Source: Desulfovibrio sp.
GTDB taxonomy: Bacteria; Desulfobacterota; Desulfovibrionia; Desulfovibrionales; Desulfovibrionaceae
NCBI GenBank assembly: GCA_017454855.1
Contig: JAFTCE010000039.1
Location: 1 to 48,044, forward strand
Direction of reading: 5' to 3'
DNA length: 48,044 nucleotides
A program made the translations under genes and the position numbers. The notes beneath the pieces were generated by a model. The model was not told the origin of the DNA. It did not search any database and saw only the letters and a program-made list of their open reading frames with translations. Shown piece after piece: positions 8,817-17,802 of the stretch (position 1 is the stretch's first letter; the number at the start of each line of letters is the position of its first letter).

Positions 8817-8852
8817 AAAGAAGATATTTCAAAAAATTTTTGAGGTCTGCCC

Positions 8853-9857
8853 ATGCCCGCCAAAATGGATCCCGACGGCTCCCCCGGCGTCAAATTGCTG
8901 CGTTTTTTTCGCACGCTCCTCGTGGACAGCAACAAACACTATCAGGCCGATCTGGCCGCCAAACTCCACTGCTCACCGCAAACCATCCTGCGCATGGCCA
9001 GCGATATCGAAAGGGTCATTGGAACAAGTCTGGAAAGCGGTCTCGACAATCGACGCCGCTGGTATCGCATTGTCAGCAACAAACCCAACACCTTGGGATT
9101 GGAGTTCGAAGAACTGCGCTATCTGAGCATCTGCCGAGATCTGGCGACGCCGACCTTACCCGCACATATCCGCAAGCGCGTGGATGACACCATCCTCACG
9201 CTCTCCGTCATGATGCACGAACAGGACTCGCCGGAAGTGACTTCACACTTCGCCTTTTTCACCAAGGGACGCATAGATTATGCGCCACACTACGCCAAGC
9301 TGGAAACGCTGCTTCGGGCCATGCAGGAACGGCGCGTGTGTCTCGTGAAATACAAGGCATCGGGCAAGGCTACGGTTCGGGAACACCGCTTTGCTCCCGA
9401 TTCTTTTATCAGCATGAGTCAAGCCATATACGCCACAGGCGCGCTGTTGAGCGAAGATTTTTCCCAAGTGCGGCATTTTACGCATTTGGCAGTACACAGA
9501 ATGCAGGCCGTGGCCACCATGAACAGATACTATGAAGGTGACTTTCCCAAGGTGGCGGATGGAACCTTCGGCCTGCCGTGGCACGAACCGCGGGAGTATC
9601 ACATCCACTTCCGCGCTGGCAGAGCGGCAGACTATGTGAGTGAGCGCATTTGGGCGGATCAACAGCAACTTGAAACGCAAGAAGACGGCAGCGTCATCCT
9701 GCACATCACCACACGCAGCGAGCCAGAACTCATGGCCTGGGTACGCAGCTTCGGGGACGAAGCGTCACTACTGACACAAGGCACATTGTCTCCGTCAAAA
9801 TGCACCCCGCCAGTGTTGACAGACGTTGGCGCAGAGGCAAAAATATCTCCTGCATAG
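8853..9857 (+). CDS. WYL-domain HTH transcriptional regulator
   Basis: 334 aa. The N-terminal ~60 residues form a DeoR/HTH_11-like winged helix (LLRFFRTLLVDSNKHYQADLAAKLHC...TILRMASDIERV). Residues ~155-225 are a WYL-type ligand-binding domain (CLVKYKASG, EHRFAPDSFI, QAIYATGALL) followed by a WCX-like C-terminus. The signature Trp-Tyr-Leu is replaced by Ile-Tyr-Ala, so ligand contacts may differ. GAGGT precedes the ATG. WYL regulators often govern defence or nucleic-acid-damage genes and bind nucleic-acid ligands; here the divergent VIT/VWA-rtcB-prfH series is the obvious target. An EF-G paralogue follows 28 nt later on the same strand and could be read through. Confidence 0.85.
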   Translation: MPAKMDPDGSPGVKLLRFFRTLLVDSNKHYQADLAAKLHCSPQTILRMASDIERVIGTSLESGLDNRRRWYRIVSNKPNTLGLEFEELRYLSICRDLATPTLPAHIRKRVDDTILTLSVMMHEQDSPEVTSHFAFFTKGRIDYAPHYAKLETLLRAMQERRVCLVKYKASGKATVREHRFAPDSFISMSQAIYATGALLSEDFSQVRHFTHLAVHRMQAVATMNRYYEGDFPKVADGTFGLPWHEPREYHIHFRAGRAADYVSERIWADQQQLETQEDGSVILHITTRSEPELMAWVRSFGDEASLLTQGTLSPSKCTPPVLTDVGAEAKISPA

Positions 9858-9885
9858 CTTTAACAGATCAGGGAGGAGCCGGGCC

Positions 9886-11934
9886 ATGACCGACCCAGTG
9901 CCACAGCGCATACGCAATATCGGCATCATTGCCCACATTGACGCGGGCAAGACCACGCTTTCCGAGCGTATGCTTTTTTACAGCCGCAAAATCCACCGCA
10001 TGGGCGAAGTACACGACGGCGCGGCCACCATGGATTACATGCCCGAAGAGCAGGAACGCGGCATTACCATCATGTCTGCCTGCACGAGCTTTCAGTGGCG
10101 TGACTGTTCCATCAACCTCGTTGATACGCCCGGGCATGTGGACTTCACCATTGAAGTGGAACGCGCACTGCGCGTCCTGGACGGGGCCGTGGGAGTGTTC
10201 TGCGCCGTGGGCGGCGTGGAACCTCAATCGGAAACCGTATGGCGCCAGTCCGAAGCATTTGGCGTCCCCAAGATCGCCTTCATCAACAAGATGGACAGGC
10301 CCGGGGCAAATTTCGAAGCCGTACTCAAGGCCATGCGCCAGCGTTTACAGGCCAATGCCGCTGCCGTTGTCATCCCCCTGGGGCAAGGGGCCGAATTCCG
10401 TGGCATCCTGGATCTTATCAACGAGGAAACATTGCTGTTTTCAGCTGAGGATCAGGGACAGACCGTGATTCGGTCGCGCTTCTCGGCTGAAGAAATGGCT
10501 CTGGCCGCGCCCTGGCGTGACAGGCTGCTGGAGGCGCTGGCCGATGCGGACGACCTGTTCATGGAACGCTATCTTGAAGGGGACTTCCAGGTATGCGATG
10601 TCAAAGCAGCCCTGCGCCGCGCCACCCTGGCCAGGACGATCACCCCCGTACTCTGCGGCTCTGCCCTGCGCAACATGGGGGTGCAGCCCGTGCTGGATGC
10701 CGTTTGCGATTGGCTGCCCTCGCCTGTGGACGTGCCTTCCCCTCTTGGACATGACGACCAAGGCAGGGACATTGCCGTAGCGTTCGACACCAAGGCGCCG
10801 ACGGCGGCGCTGGTTTTCAAGGTACTGATCGAAAACGGTCGCAAGCTCTCCTTCTTGCGTCTCTACGCCGGTCGCATCAAGGAAGGTGACAGCCTGCGCA
10901 ACGCCTCCCGTCACACGGACGATCGCGTAAGCCGCATCTGTCGCCTGCATGCCGATCGCCGCGAGCAGATTCCCCAAGCGCAGGCCGGCGATATCGTGGC
11001 CGTCATTGGCCTGCGCTTTGCCCATACGGGAGAAACATATACGGATCGTGCGCGACTGCTGACCTTTGAAAGCATTGATTCCTGCGCGCCCGTACTCACC
11101 CTGGCCCTGGAGCCCCGCAATGCCGATGAAGGCAAGGTGCTGGACGAAGCCCTGGCGCGCTATGCCGAAGAAGATCCGACACTCCATGTACACATGGATG
11201 AGGAGACAGGCACGCGCACGGTTTCCGGCATGGGCGAGCTGCATCTGGACGTTTTGCTGGAACGCATGCGCCGTGAATACGGCATCAGCCCACGCGCTGG
11301 AAATCCGCAGGTAGTCTTGCGCGAGACAGTGCGCAGGGAAGCCGAGGCCGAAGCCGAATTCGATCGCGAACTGGGCAAGGAACGACATCAGGGCAAAGTC
11401 GCCCTGCACGTGCGCCCGCTGCCACGCGGCAGCGGCAACAGCATCGCGCCTGGCGATTTTCTGCCCAAGGACAGCGCCCTGGCCCGCAAACTGCTCCCCA
11501 CGGTTTTTCTGGACGCTGCCCTGGAAGGTGTGCGCGACGCCCTGCAATGCGGCGAGTTCACGGGCTTTCCCGTGGAAGACGTGGCCGTGACCCTGACGGC
11601 AGTACAGCGTCAGGAAGGGCTGACCACGGTGCCTGGCTTGCGCATGGCCGCAGCACAGGCCCTGCGCAAGGCTCTGGCTGCAGCCGCGCCGGTGGCGCTG
11701 GAACCCATCATGCGTGTGGAAATCACCGTGCCAGAAGACTTTCTGGGCGCGGCCATCAGCCTATTCACCTCCTGCAGCGGCAAGGTTGACAACATGGAAG
11801 ATGGCAATGGTCGCAAGGCTGTGCGCGGTACGGCCCCCCTGCGCAAGCTCTTTGGCTTCTCCACTGCCCTGCGTTCGGCCACGCAGGGAAGGGCAGGGCT
11901 TGTGATGTCCTTTGACCGCTTTGACCAGCCGTGA
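9886..11934 (+). CDS. Elongation factor G paralogue
   Basis: 682 aa from ATG 9886 (GGGAGGAG upstream), beginning MTDPVPQRIRNIGIIAHIDAG. The translational GTPase motifs are intact: AHIDAGKTT (G1), RGIT (G2), DTPGH (G3), NKMD (G4). Domain II, the ribosome-facing domains III-V and the expected full length are present. Differences from housekeeping EF-G: GKTTLSERM instead of GKTTTTER, and domain IV reads FDRELGKERHQGKVALHV where fusA has a GQYG-type loop. It is not in a str operon (no rpsL/rpsG nearby) and instead overlaps rsmA. It is therefore more likely a second EF-G with a specialised role (slow growth, recycling or rescue) than the main translocase; that role is inferred. Confidence 0.85.
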   Translation: MTDPVPQRIRNIGIIAHIDAGKTTLSERMLFYSRKIHRMGEVHDGAATMDYMPEEQERGITIMSACTSFQWRDCSINLVDTPGHVDFTIEVERALRVLDGAVGVFCAVGGVEPQSETVWRQSEAFGVPKIAFINKMDRPGANFEAVLKAMRQRLQANAAAVVIPLGQGAEFRGILDLINEETLLFSAEDQGQTVIRSRFSAEEMALAAPWRDRLLEALADADDLFMERYLEGDFQVCDVKAALRRATLARTITPVLCGSALRNMGVQPVLDAVCDWLPSPVDVPSPLGHDDQGRDIAVAFDTKAPTAALVFKVLIENGRKLSFLRLYAGRIKEGDSLRNASRHTDDRVSRICRLHADRREQIPQAQAGDIVAVIGLRFAHTGETYTDRARLLTFESIDSCAPVLTLALEPRNADEGKVLDEALARYAEEDPTLHVHMDEETGTRTVSGMGELHLDVLLERMRREYGISPRAGNPQVVLRETVRREAEAEAEFDRELGKERHQGKVALHVRPLPRGSGNSIAPGDFLPKDSALARKLLPTVFLDAALEGVRDALQCGEFTGFPVEDVAVTLTAVQRQEGLTTVPGLRMAAAQALRKALAAAAPVALEPIMRVEITVPEDFLGAAISLFTSCSGKVDNMEDGNGRKAVRGTAPLRKLFGFSTALRSATQGRAGLVMSFDRFDQP

Positions 11935-12743
11935 CCTCCTGCCTGACGGCAAAACATCCCCCCGCTGCCAAGAAAAGCCTTGGCCAGCATTTTTTGCGCC
12001 GGGAAGATATTTGCACGCGCATCGCCGCCCTGCTCTTTCCTACACAGGAAGACTGCATCATCGAAATCGGTCCTGGTTCGGGCGCCTTGACGCGCGCCCT
12101 TGAAGCGCAACCCCATCACAGCCTGCTCCTGCTGGAAAAAGACGCCTACTGGGCCGTCCAACGCCAGCGGCTGGCCGCTGCCGCTACGCAGGCAGTACTC
12201 ATGGATGCCTTGCACCTCGACTGGCGTCGCATAGGCCCGCAATGCCCGTGGAAAATCACTGGCAATCTGCCCTACAACATCGCCTCCCCGCTCATTTGGG
12301 ACAGCCTCTCCCGTGCCCCTTGCTGGCAACGCGCTGTCTTTATGGTGCAAAAGGAAGTGGGCCAGCGCCTTGCCGCCATGCCCGGCACAAGGCATTACGG
12401 CGCACTCTCCGTCTGGGTGCAAAGTTTCTCCAGACCGCACATCGAATTCCTCGTAGGGCCAGATGCTTTCTCCCCTCCGCCCAAGGTGGACTCAGCCGTA
12501 CTGTCTTTTGCGCCTCTGTCCGCAGAACAACGTCCGTCCTATCCGGACAGGCTGGGAAGGCTCTTGCGTATCTGCTTTCAGCAACGGCGGAAGCAAATAG
12601 GCGGCATCTTTCGCCGCAGCACCATCCCGGGGCTGGCAGAAGCCTTGCGGCGTTCAGGCCTGGATGCGGCGCTGCGGCCCGAGGCCATCTCCGTGGCGGA
12701 GTTTCAAAGGTTGACTGTTCTCTGGGCGGAAGCTGCGCGATGA
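11931..12743 (+). CDS. rsmA: 16S rRNA dimethyladenosine transferase RsmA/KsgA
   Basis: 270 aa. RsmA dimethylates two adjacent adenosines in the 3'-terminal helix 45 of 16S rRNA (A1518/A1519 in E. coli), a late small-subunit checkpoint. Signatures are KSLGQHFLRR near residue 15, the SAM-binding IEIGPGSGALT at ~44-54, and the catalytic motif IV GNLPYNIASPLIW at ~111. GTG 11931 overlaps the EF-G stop by four bases, and the stop overlaps the next ATG as ATGA, so three genes are coupled. Confusingly low homology is not seen anywhere; the full family length is present. Confidence 0.95.
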   Translation: MTSCLTAKHPPAAKKSLGQHFLRREDICTRIAALLFPTQEDCIIEIGPGSGALTRALEAQPHHSLLLLEKDAYWAVQRQRLAAAATQAVLMDALHLDWRRIGPQCPWKITGNLPYNIASPLIWDSLSRAPCWQRAVFMVQKEVGQRLAAMPGTRHYGALSVWVQSFSRPHIEFLVGPDAFSPPPKVDSAVLSFAPLSAEQRPSYPDRLGRLLRICFQQRRKQIGGIFRRSTIPGLAEALRRSGLDAALRPEAISVAEFQRLTVLWAEAAR

Positions 12744-13600
12744 CAAGCCCGCACGTTCACCTTTCTCGGAACGCCGCTCTAACGCGCATGCATGTGGCCA
12801 CGGTTCTCTTCGGCATGTCGGGCATTTTCGGCCAGCTCTGCGCCAGCTCGGCCATGACGATCGTCTGCGGTCGGGCGCTCTTTTCTGTGACGGCGCTAGG
12901 GCTTCTCTGCCTGTGGCGGCATGAAAAGCCCTGCCAAGGCTTGCGCACCAGCGGCATTGTCGGCCTTATCCTGAGCGGCGTGCTGCTCACCGCCCATTTT
13001 GTCACCTTTTTCCAGGGGATCAAACTGGGCGGCATAGCCATAGGCACATTGGGCTTTGCCTGTTTCCCCGTATTCACGGCGCTCTTTGAGTCCATTGCCT
13101 ATGGGGAAAAGCCAAGGGCAAGGGAATGGCAGACCATGCTCATGGTTGCCGCAGGTCTGTGCTGCATTGCCATGCCGGACACGGCAATCGCCGTGCAGGG
13201 CTTGCTCTGGGGCATCCTGTCCGCAGGCATTTACGGGCTTGTTGCCGTCGTCAATCGCCGCATCTCCTGCGCACTTTCCGGGACGATGGCCTGCTGGTGG
13301 CAAAACATGACCATTCTCGGCTGCCTTTTGCCATGCTCCCTGTCGGCCCTGTCCTCTGCGCCGCCCCTGGACTGGCTCTGGTTCGGCTGCCTGGGCATTC
13401 TTTGCACCGCGCTGGCCTACAGTCTCTACATCAATAGCCTGACGGCCATCAAGGCGCGGCAGGCCGCCATCGTCATTTCCCTGGAACCGGTCTACGCCAT
13501 TCTGATGGCCTGGATGCTCTTTGGCGAACAGCCTGGCATCCCGACCATTGCTGGCGGCCTGCTTGTCCTGGGCGCAGCCCTGCGTGTGCATAACCCATAG
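12740..13600 (+). CDS. EamA/DMT-family transporter, ten membrane segments
   Basis: 286 aa starting at the ATGA overlap with rsmA. The frame is open far upstream inside rsmA but is only real from 12740. About ten hydrophobic helices form two EamA halves: TRMHVATVLFGMSGIFGQL and GIVGLILSGVLLTAHFV in the first, GLLWGILSAGIYGLVAVVN and AIVISLEPVYAILMAWMLFG in the second. The EPVYA segment near the end is typical of EamA. It probably exports a metabolite across the inner membrane; the substrate cannot be told from sequence. It is the last gene of the EF-G-rsmA-EamA unit and runs convergently into the next gene. Confidence 0.85.
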   Translation: MTSPHVHLSRNAALTRMHVATVLFGMSGIFGQLCASSAMTIVCGRALFSVTALGLLCLWRHEKPCQGLRTSGIVGLILSGVLLTAHFVTFFQGIKLGGIAIGTLGFACFPVFTALFESIAYGEKPRAREWQTMLMVAAGLCCIAMPDTAIAVQGLLWGILSAGIYGLVAVVNRRISCALSGTMACWWQNMTILGCLLPCSLSALSSAPPLDWLWFGCLGILCTALAYSLYINSLTAIKARQAAIVISLEPVYAILMAWMLFGEQPGIPTIAGGLLVLGAALRVHNP

Positions 13601-13606
13601 GTAGGC

Positions 13607-14689
13607 TTATTCCCTGACCTGGGGATTGCCCGCAAGCGGTAGGCTGCCATGACGGATAAAATAATCCACCAGGCCGAACACCATTTCATTGCCGCAGAAA
13701 TGCCCCGCAGCAATGGCAGTCTTGTAGGCTGGCAGGTTGCTTTCAAAACGGCGCAGCATGTCCGGTGCAAGGGCAAGCATGTCGGCCTGCATGCCATAGC
13801 CCAGGCGTTCAATATACAAGGCATTGAAGCGTTGCTCGACCATGGCCTTCAGAGGTATGGTCAGGATGGGCTTGCCCAGGTGCAGGGCTTCCCCCATGAG
13901 CGTGTGCCCCCCGCCCTGGATCACATAGGAGCAGCCCTCCAGGAGACGCAGAAAGCCCTCTTCGCTCTTGCGCATGAAGACCACATTATCTTCCCGCCCT
14001 TCCGTGCGATCATAGCCGAACACATAGCACATTTTACGGGTAGCGGCCTTGAGAAAATCCACCAAGGCACGGTGGGTGGAGTTGCTCTGGTAGACAAGTA
14101 CATGGCCATCGTCACGGGGAGAGAGCGACAGTACGCTGTCACGCAGGATGGGCGGGGCAATGCGCACTGTGTACTTTGGCAGAACAGGCGGCGCGTAAAA
14201 AGATATAATCAGATTGTAGGCTGTGGGACGAAACAGATAGCGCGGGGTCAGACCCTGCACAAAGGCATCCCACCAGAGCGAAGGTGGCAGGTTGTGGCGG
14301 CAGCAGGTGATAATATGCTGATGATCCAAAGTCAGGCACGGCAAACCCGCAGCTTCAGCAGCGCGCGGCACGAAATATTCCAAATCGGTGATGCACACGT
14401 CAGGCCGAAAATCATCTATGATGCGCCGTGCTTCGTCGATATAGCGCTGCCTGTGCAGCAGCAAGGGGACAGCGCGGCAAATCGTTGCCGACATGTCTAC
14501 TTTGTAGTTCTTGAATACCGTCCCCAAATTGGGTACACGTCGCACAGGGAATTCCGGTTCAAGAACCCCCGGGGCGTCGTCGTTGGCCACAAAGAGGAAC
14601 TCATGCTGCCTGAGCCGCCGGGCAATGGTCAATCCACGCATGGCATGACCATGCCCTGTGCCGTGAATGCTATAGAGAACGCGTGCCAT
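13607..14689 (-). CDS. MurG/UGT-like glycosyltransferase (GT-B fold)
   Basis: 360 aa from ATG 14689 (AAGGAAG upstream). The N-terminus MARVLYSIHGTGHGHAMRGL has the Gly/His-rich acceptor loop of GT28/GT1-type enzymes. The C-terminal half carries a nucleotide-sugar site, VIQGGGHTLMGEALHLGKP, followed by a glutamine/arginine after KAMVEQR, close to the pattern in MurG and UDP-glycosyltransferases. Donor and acceptor are unknown. No membrane segment is evident. It is divergent from a GT2-family glycosyltransferase with 118 nt between the starts, where GACGTT...AACGTC form an inverted repeat (14713-14740 region). The two probably serve the same surface-glycan or protein-glycosylation route. Confidence 0.78.
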   Translation of the reverse strand: MARVLYSIHGTGHGHAMRGLTIARRLRQHEFLFVANDDAPGVLEPEFPVRRVPNLGTVFKNYKVDMSATICRAVPLLLHRQRYIDEARRIIDDFRPDVCITDLEYFVPRAAEAAGLPCLTLDHQHIITCCRHNLPPSLWWDAFVQGLTPRYLFRPTAYNLIISFYAPPVLPKYTVRIAPPILRDSVLSLSPRDDGHVLVYQSNSTHRALVDFLKAATRKMCYVFGYDRTEGREDNVVFMRKSEEGFLRLLEGCSYVIQGGGHTLMGEALHLGKPILTIPLKAMVEQRFNALYIERLGYGMQADMLALAPDMLRRFESNLPAYKTAIAAGHFCGNEMVFGLVDYFIRHGSLPLAGNPQVRE

Positions 14690-14807
14690 AATACTTCCTT
14701 GTGCTTGGAGGGGCGACGTTACCAAGTCGCATCGGCAACGTCAAACGACCCGCGCTGCATGGGTTCTCTGAACAAGGGTGCCCAAGACTGCATTTTCGGG
14801 AGCTGCA

Positions 14808-15815
14808 ATGCAAGATACGTCCATGCTGTGCAATGTCACCATCCCCGTGTTCAACCGTCCTGCCACGACTGAACAGACCATCCGGGCCTTGGCCGCGACC
14901 TCACGCACAACGCCTTTTTGCATCACCGTGGTCGACAATGGCAGCGATCAGTCCCTGGTGCAGACCCTGTGCCTTCTGCGCAAAGAAGGCTTGATTGACA
15001 ATCTTTTCTTGCTTCCTCGCAATATGGGCGTGGCCTGCGCCGTCAATGTGGGCTGGGAACTGGTGCCCGCTTCCATCTATATGAAGCTCGATAATGACAC
15101 CGCCATCATCCGACGGCACTGGCTGCGCGATCTTTTGGCCTTGTGGGCTCACGGACGCCCCGTGTCCAACCTGGGCGGGGCATTTGATACGGCCATGCTG
15201 CGCAAGACACCTGGCTGTCAGCAGACGCCCCACGGAGAACTGGGACTGTGCATAGGTAATTTGCCGGGACAAGCCATCCTGATACCCAAGGCTGTTACGG
15301 ATATACTGGGCTTCTGGAATGAAGAATACGGCTTGTACGGTGGAGAAGATGGCGACTACGGCCTGCGCATGTTGGCGGCAGGACTGCCCCAATACTACTA
15401 CCTGGGGCCGCAATACTTTACCAATCTCCACGAAGATGACGATACACGCTCCACCTATGCCCTGCACGGCATCGACAAACGCCGCCTGCACCGCGAGCTG
15501 GCCATAAAGGACAACTTGCATATGGGCCGCCTGTTTATGAACAAACTCTTTTACCAGCTGGGCCTACGCTCTCTCAAGCCCATGCGCCGCTATGCTGTGG
15601 ACGACGTGGATGCGCAGGGGCATGTGCGCCTGGTGGAGAGAAAGGAATACAAGGAATTTCAACGGGATTTGACAAAGGGAACGGCGTCGTTGCAATCTGC
15701 CTTCCGTGAACATATCATGGCATTCAGACCGGACGAAGCGACGGCATCGACCGTGCAGGCGCTGATGGCGCGTCACGGACAAGCCAGGGCATTTGCACCC
15801 AAAACGGATATGTGA
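14808..15815 (+). CDS. Family 2 glycosyltransferase
   Basis: 335 aa from ATG 14808 (GGGAG six bases upstream). The GT-A fold is visible: NVTIPVFNRPATTEQTIRAL at the start, ITVVDNGSDQ (first nucleotide-binding Asp), RNMGVACAVNVGW, and KLDNDTAI, whose DND is the metal-binding DxD equivalent, all within the first ~110 residues. GLYGGEDGDYGLRML is the catalytic-base region. The C-terminal ~110 residues are charged and helical without membrane segments. It transfers a sugar from a nucleotide donor to an unknown acceptor. The next gene, a TPR protein, starts 48 nt downstream, a pairing that is common where a glycosyltransferase modifies proteins such as flagellin, but no flagellar gene is in view. 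Confidence 0.85.
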   Translation: MQDTSMLCNVTIPVFNRPATTEQTIRALAATSRTTPFCITVVDNGSDQSLVQTLCLLRKEGLIDNLFLLPRNMGVACAVNVGWELVPASIYMKLDNDTAIIRRHWLRDLLALWAHGRPVSNLGGAFDTAMLRKTPGCQQTPHGELGLCIGNLPGQAILIPKAVTDILGFWNEEYGLYGGEDGDYGLRMLAAGLPQYYYLGPQYFTNLHEDDDTRSTYALHGIDKRRLHRELAIKDNLHMGRLFMNKLFYQLGLRSLKPMRRYAVDDVDAQGHVRLVERKEYKEFQRDLTKGTASLQSAFREHIMAFRPDEATASTVQALMARHGQARAFAPKTDM

Positions 15816-15863
15816 CAGAAAGAGCAGGAACAGCCAGCCTCTTCTTTACAAAAGGAATGAGTC

Positions 15864-16442
15864 ATGAATGCACGCAAAATACGGGAAGACCTTGGACGCA
15901 TAAAGTCCTGCTGCCAGCGTGGCGATACGAAACGCGCGCTTTTTTTGATGTTGGGAGCGCTGAAGGATTTGGAGGGCCAAACAGCCCCCAGCGATCTGCG
16001 CGGCGATTTTCGCAATGCGCTCTCTGCGCTTGCCAGCATTTCAGCCATCAAGGCGGCCCTTGGCAAAGCCCTGAACTATGTTCCAGGTTCAGAACGCGAC
16101 CTCTTGCTGCAACTCGCGGCCTTGTACCGCAACATTCTGCAACAAGAAAATGAAGAAGATTATGAAACTGCCCTGCAACGCAAACTCCAACTCGATCGCT
16201 GTTTCAACAGCGGCAAAAAATATTTGAAAGAAGGCAAACCCTCAGAAGCCGATGCCTGCTTTGCCGAGGCCCTCAAGTATTACCGTGATGAACACGCCCT
16301 TTTTGCCATGATGGCCCGCGCCATGCTGGAGGTGGGCGAACCGGTTCGCGCCTTGGGGCATGTGCGCAACGGACTCAAGATGAAACCCGACGACGCTCAG
16401 CTCAAAAGCCTTGCCAACCTCTGTACTGCCATGCGCAAGTAA
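15864..16442 (+). CDS. TPR-repeat protein
   Basis: 192 aa, AAGGAATG upstream of the ATG. The protein is almost entirely helical. Residues ~110-185 form two tetratricopeptide-like repeats (FNSGKKYLKEGKPSEADACFAEAL, then ALFAMMARAMLEVGEPVRALGHVRNGL). No signal peptide or membrane segment, so it is likely a cytoplasmic adaptor. It follows the GT2 gene closely and may be co-transcribed. Its partner is unknown. Downstream, 16443-16638 contains a small hairpin (CCTGTC/GACAGG near 16494-16509) and a TTGACT at 16523 that may belong to the hflK promoter. Confidence 0.75.
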   Translation: MNARKIREDLGRIKSCCQRGDTKRALFLMLGALKDLEGQTAPSDLRGDFRNALSALASISAIKAALGKALNYVPGSERDLLLQLAALYRNILQQENEEDYETALQRKLQLDRCFNSGKKYLKEGKPSEADACFAEALKYYRDEHALFAMMARAMLEVGEPVRALGHVRNGLKMKPDDAQLKSLANLCTAMRK

Positions 16443-16638
16443 ACACCGTGGTTCCCTTAGGCATTCCATGCTGTCCGCAAACGAGAGGCCATCCTGTCCA
16501 CCGACAGGCTTCAGGCTATCCCTTGACTTTGCTATACGTTATATGTAGTTCTTTTCTTCAAAAATCACACAATTGGCATGTGTTTCACGACCATGACAGC
16601 GGACATGGTGAACGTCCTCAAAAGCCAAAGGAAAATTG

Positions 16639-17802
16639 ATGAGCTGGGATTGGGACAAGCTGCAGGAAAAACGCCAAAAACAAGGGCAACCCCCTATCCC
16701 CCGGCGGCCAGAAACTGCTCAAGATGACGCCGGGCACAATGAAAACAAAAGGGCGCAACGCATCCCCTTTGACAGGGGCAATGGTGGAAGCGGTGGCAAG
16801 GGCGGCGGCGGGTTCCTGGACAAATTTCCCCGCATGCAATTCAACGGCGTCCGGGTTCTGGCCTTGGTGGCAGGTGTCGGCATTGTCCTCTGGCTGCTCT
16901 CGGGTATTTATATTGTGAACCCCGATGAACAAGGCGTCGTACTCCGCTTCGGCAAGTATAACCGCACCGAAGGACCAGGGCCGCACTATGCCTGGCCAGT
17001 ACCCGTGGAAACTGTGTACAAACCGCAGGTCACGCAAGTACTACGCAGCGAAGTTGGCTTTCGTTCCGTAGGACAAAGTGCTACCTTTAAACAAGGGCAG
17101 GTACGCACCATCCCTGAAGAAGCGAGCATGCTGACGGGGGATGAAAATATCGTCAATGTGCAATTCAGCGTACAATATAAGATCAGCGACGCCGTTGACT
17201 ATCTGTTCAACGTCAGTGCCCCCACGGCCCTGGTGAGCAAAGCCGCAGAGGCGGCCATGCGCGAGGTCATCGGCAACAGCCAAATAGATTCTGCCATCAC
17301 TGACGGCAAGCTGAAAATTCAGAACGAAGCCACACAGCTACTGCAGGCAATACTCAACAGATACGGCGCTGGTATTCAGGTGCTTGCCGTACAGTTGCAG
17401 GATGTCCATCCCCCGCACGAAGTTATTGATGCCTTCAAGGACGTGGCCAGCGCCCGTGAGGACAAGAGCCGCATCATCAATGAAGCCGAAGCCTACCGCA
17501 ACGAATTGCTGCCCAGAGCGCGCGGTCAGGCGGCTGCCCTGCGCAACGAGGCCGAAGCCTACAGTACAACGCGCATACGTCATGCCGAGGGCGATGCAGG
17601 ACGGTTTGACGCCTTGCGTCTTGAGTATGAAAAGGCGCCCAAGGTCACCGAACAACGGCTTTACTATGAAACGGTAGAGGATGTTCTCGCCCATGCCAAA
17701 GAGAAGGTTCTCATGGATAATCCCACTGCCGCACGCGCCCTGCCGTACATCTCGCTGCCCGGCCTAGCCCCCGTATCCCCCAAGCAGCTGGAGAAAAAAT
17801 AA
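16639..17802 (+). CDS. hflK: HflK, membrane SPFH/band-7 protein
   Basis: 387 aa from ATG 16639 (a TTG directly before it is not needed). HflK and HflC form a large membrane cage around the FtsH protease and modulate its activity. The N-terminal ~65 residues are Gly/Lys-rich and cytoplasmic, followed by one membrane segment (VLALVAGVGIVLWLLSGIYI). The band-7 domain opens with VNPDEQGVVLRFGKYNRTE and the C-terminal helical region includes the EAEAYRNELLPRARGQAAALRNEAEAY-type coiled coil (about residues 285-315). The HflK stop overlaps the HflC start by one base (TAATG). Confidence 0.93.
   Translation: MSWDWDKLQEKRQKQGQPPIPRRPETAQDDAGHNENKRAQRIPFDRGNGGSGGKGGGGFLDKFPRMQFNGVRVLALVAGVGIVLWLLSGIYIVNPDEQGVVLRFGKYNRTEGPGPHYAWPVPVETVYKPQVTQVLRSEVGFRSVGQSATFKQGQVRTIPEEASMLTGDENIVNVQFSVQYKISDAVDYLFNVSAPTALVSKAAEAAMREVIGNSQIDSAITDGKLKIQNEATQLLQAILNRYGAGIQVLAVQLQDVHPPHEVIDAFKDVASAREDKSRIINEAEAYRNELLPRARGQAAALRNEAEAYSTTRIRHAEGDAGRFDALRLEYEKAPKVTEQRLYYETVEDVLAHAKEKVLMDNPTAARALPYISLPGLAPVSPKQLEKK

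Noticed and set aside
12242-12739. Upstream extension of the EamA frame
   Set aside because: It is the shifted frame of rsmA; the ATGA overlap at 12740 gives the proper start.
13649-14872. 407-codon plus-strand frame across the glycosyltransferase
   Set aside because: Antisense shadow; translation resembles no family.
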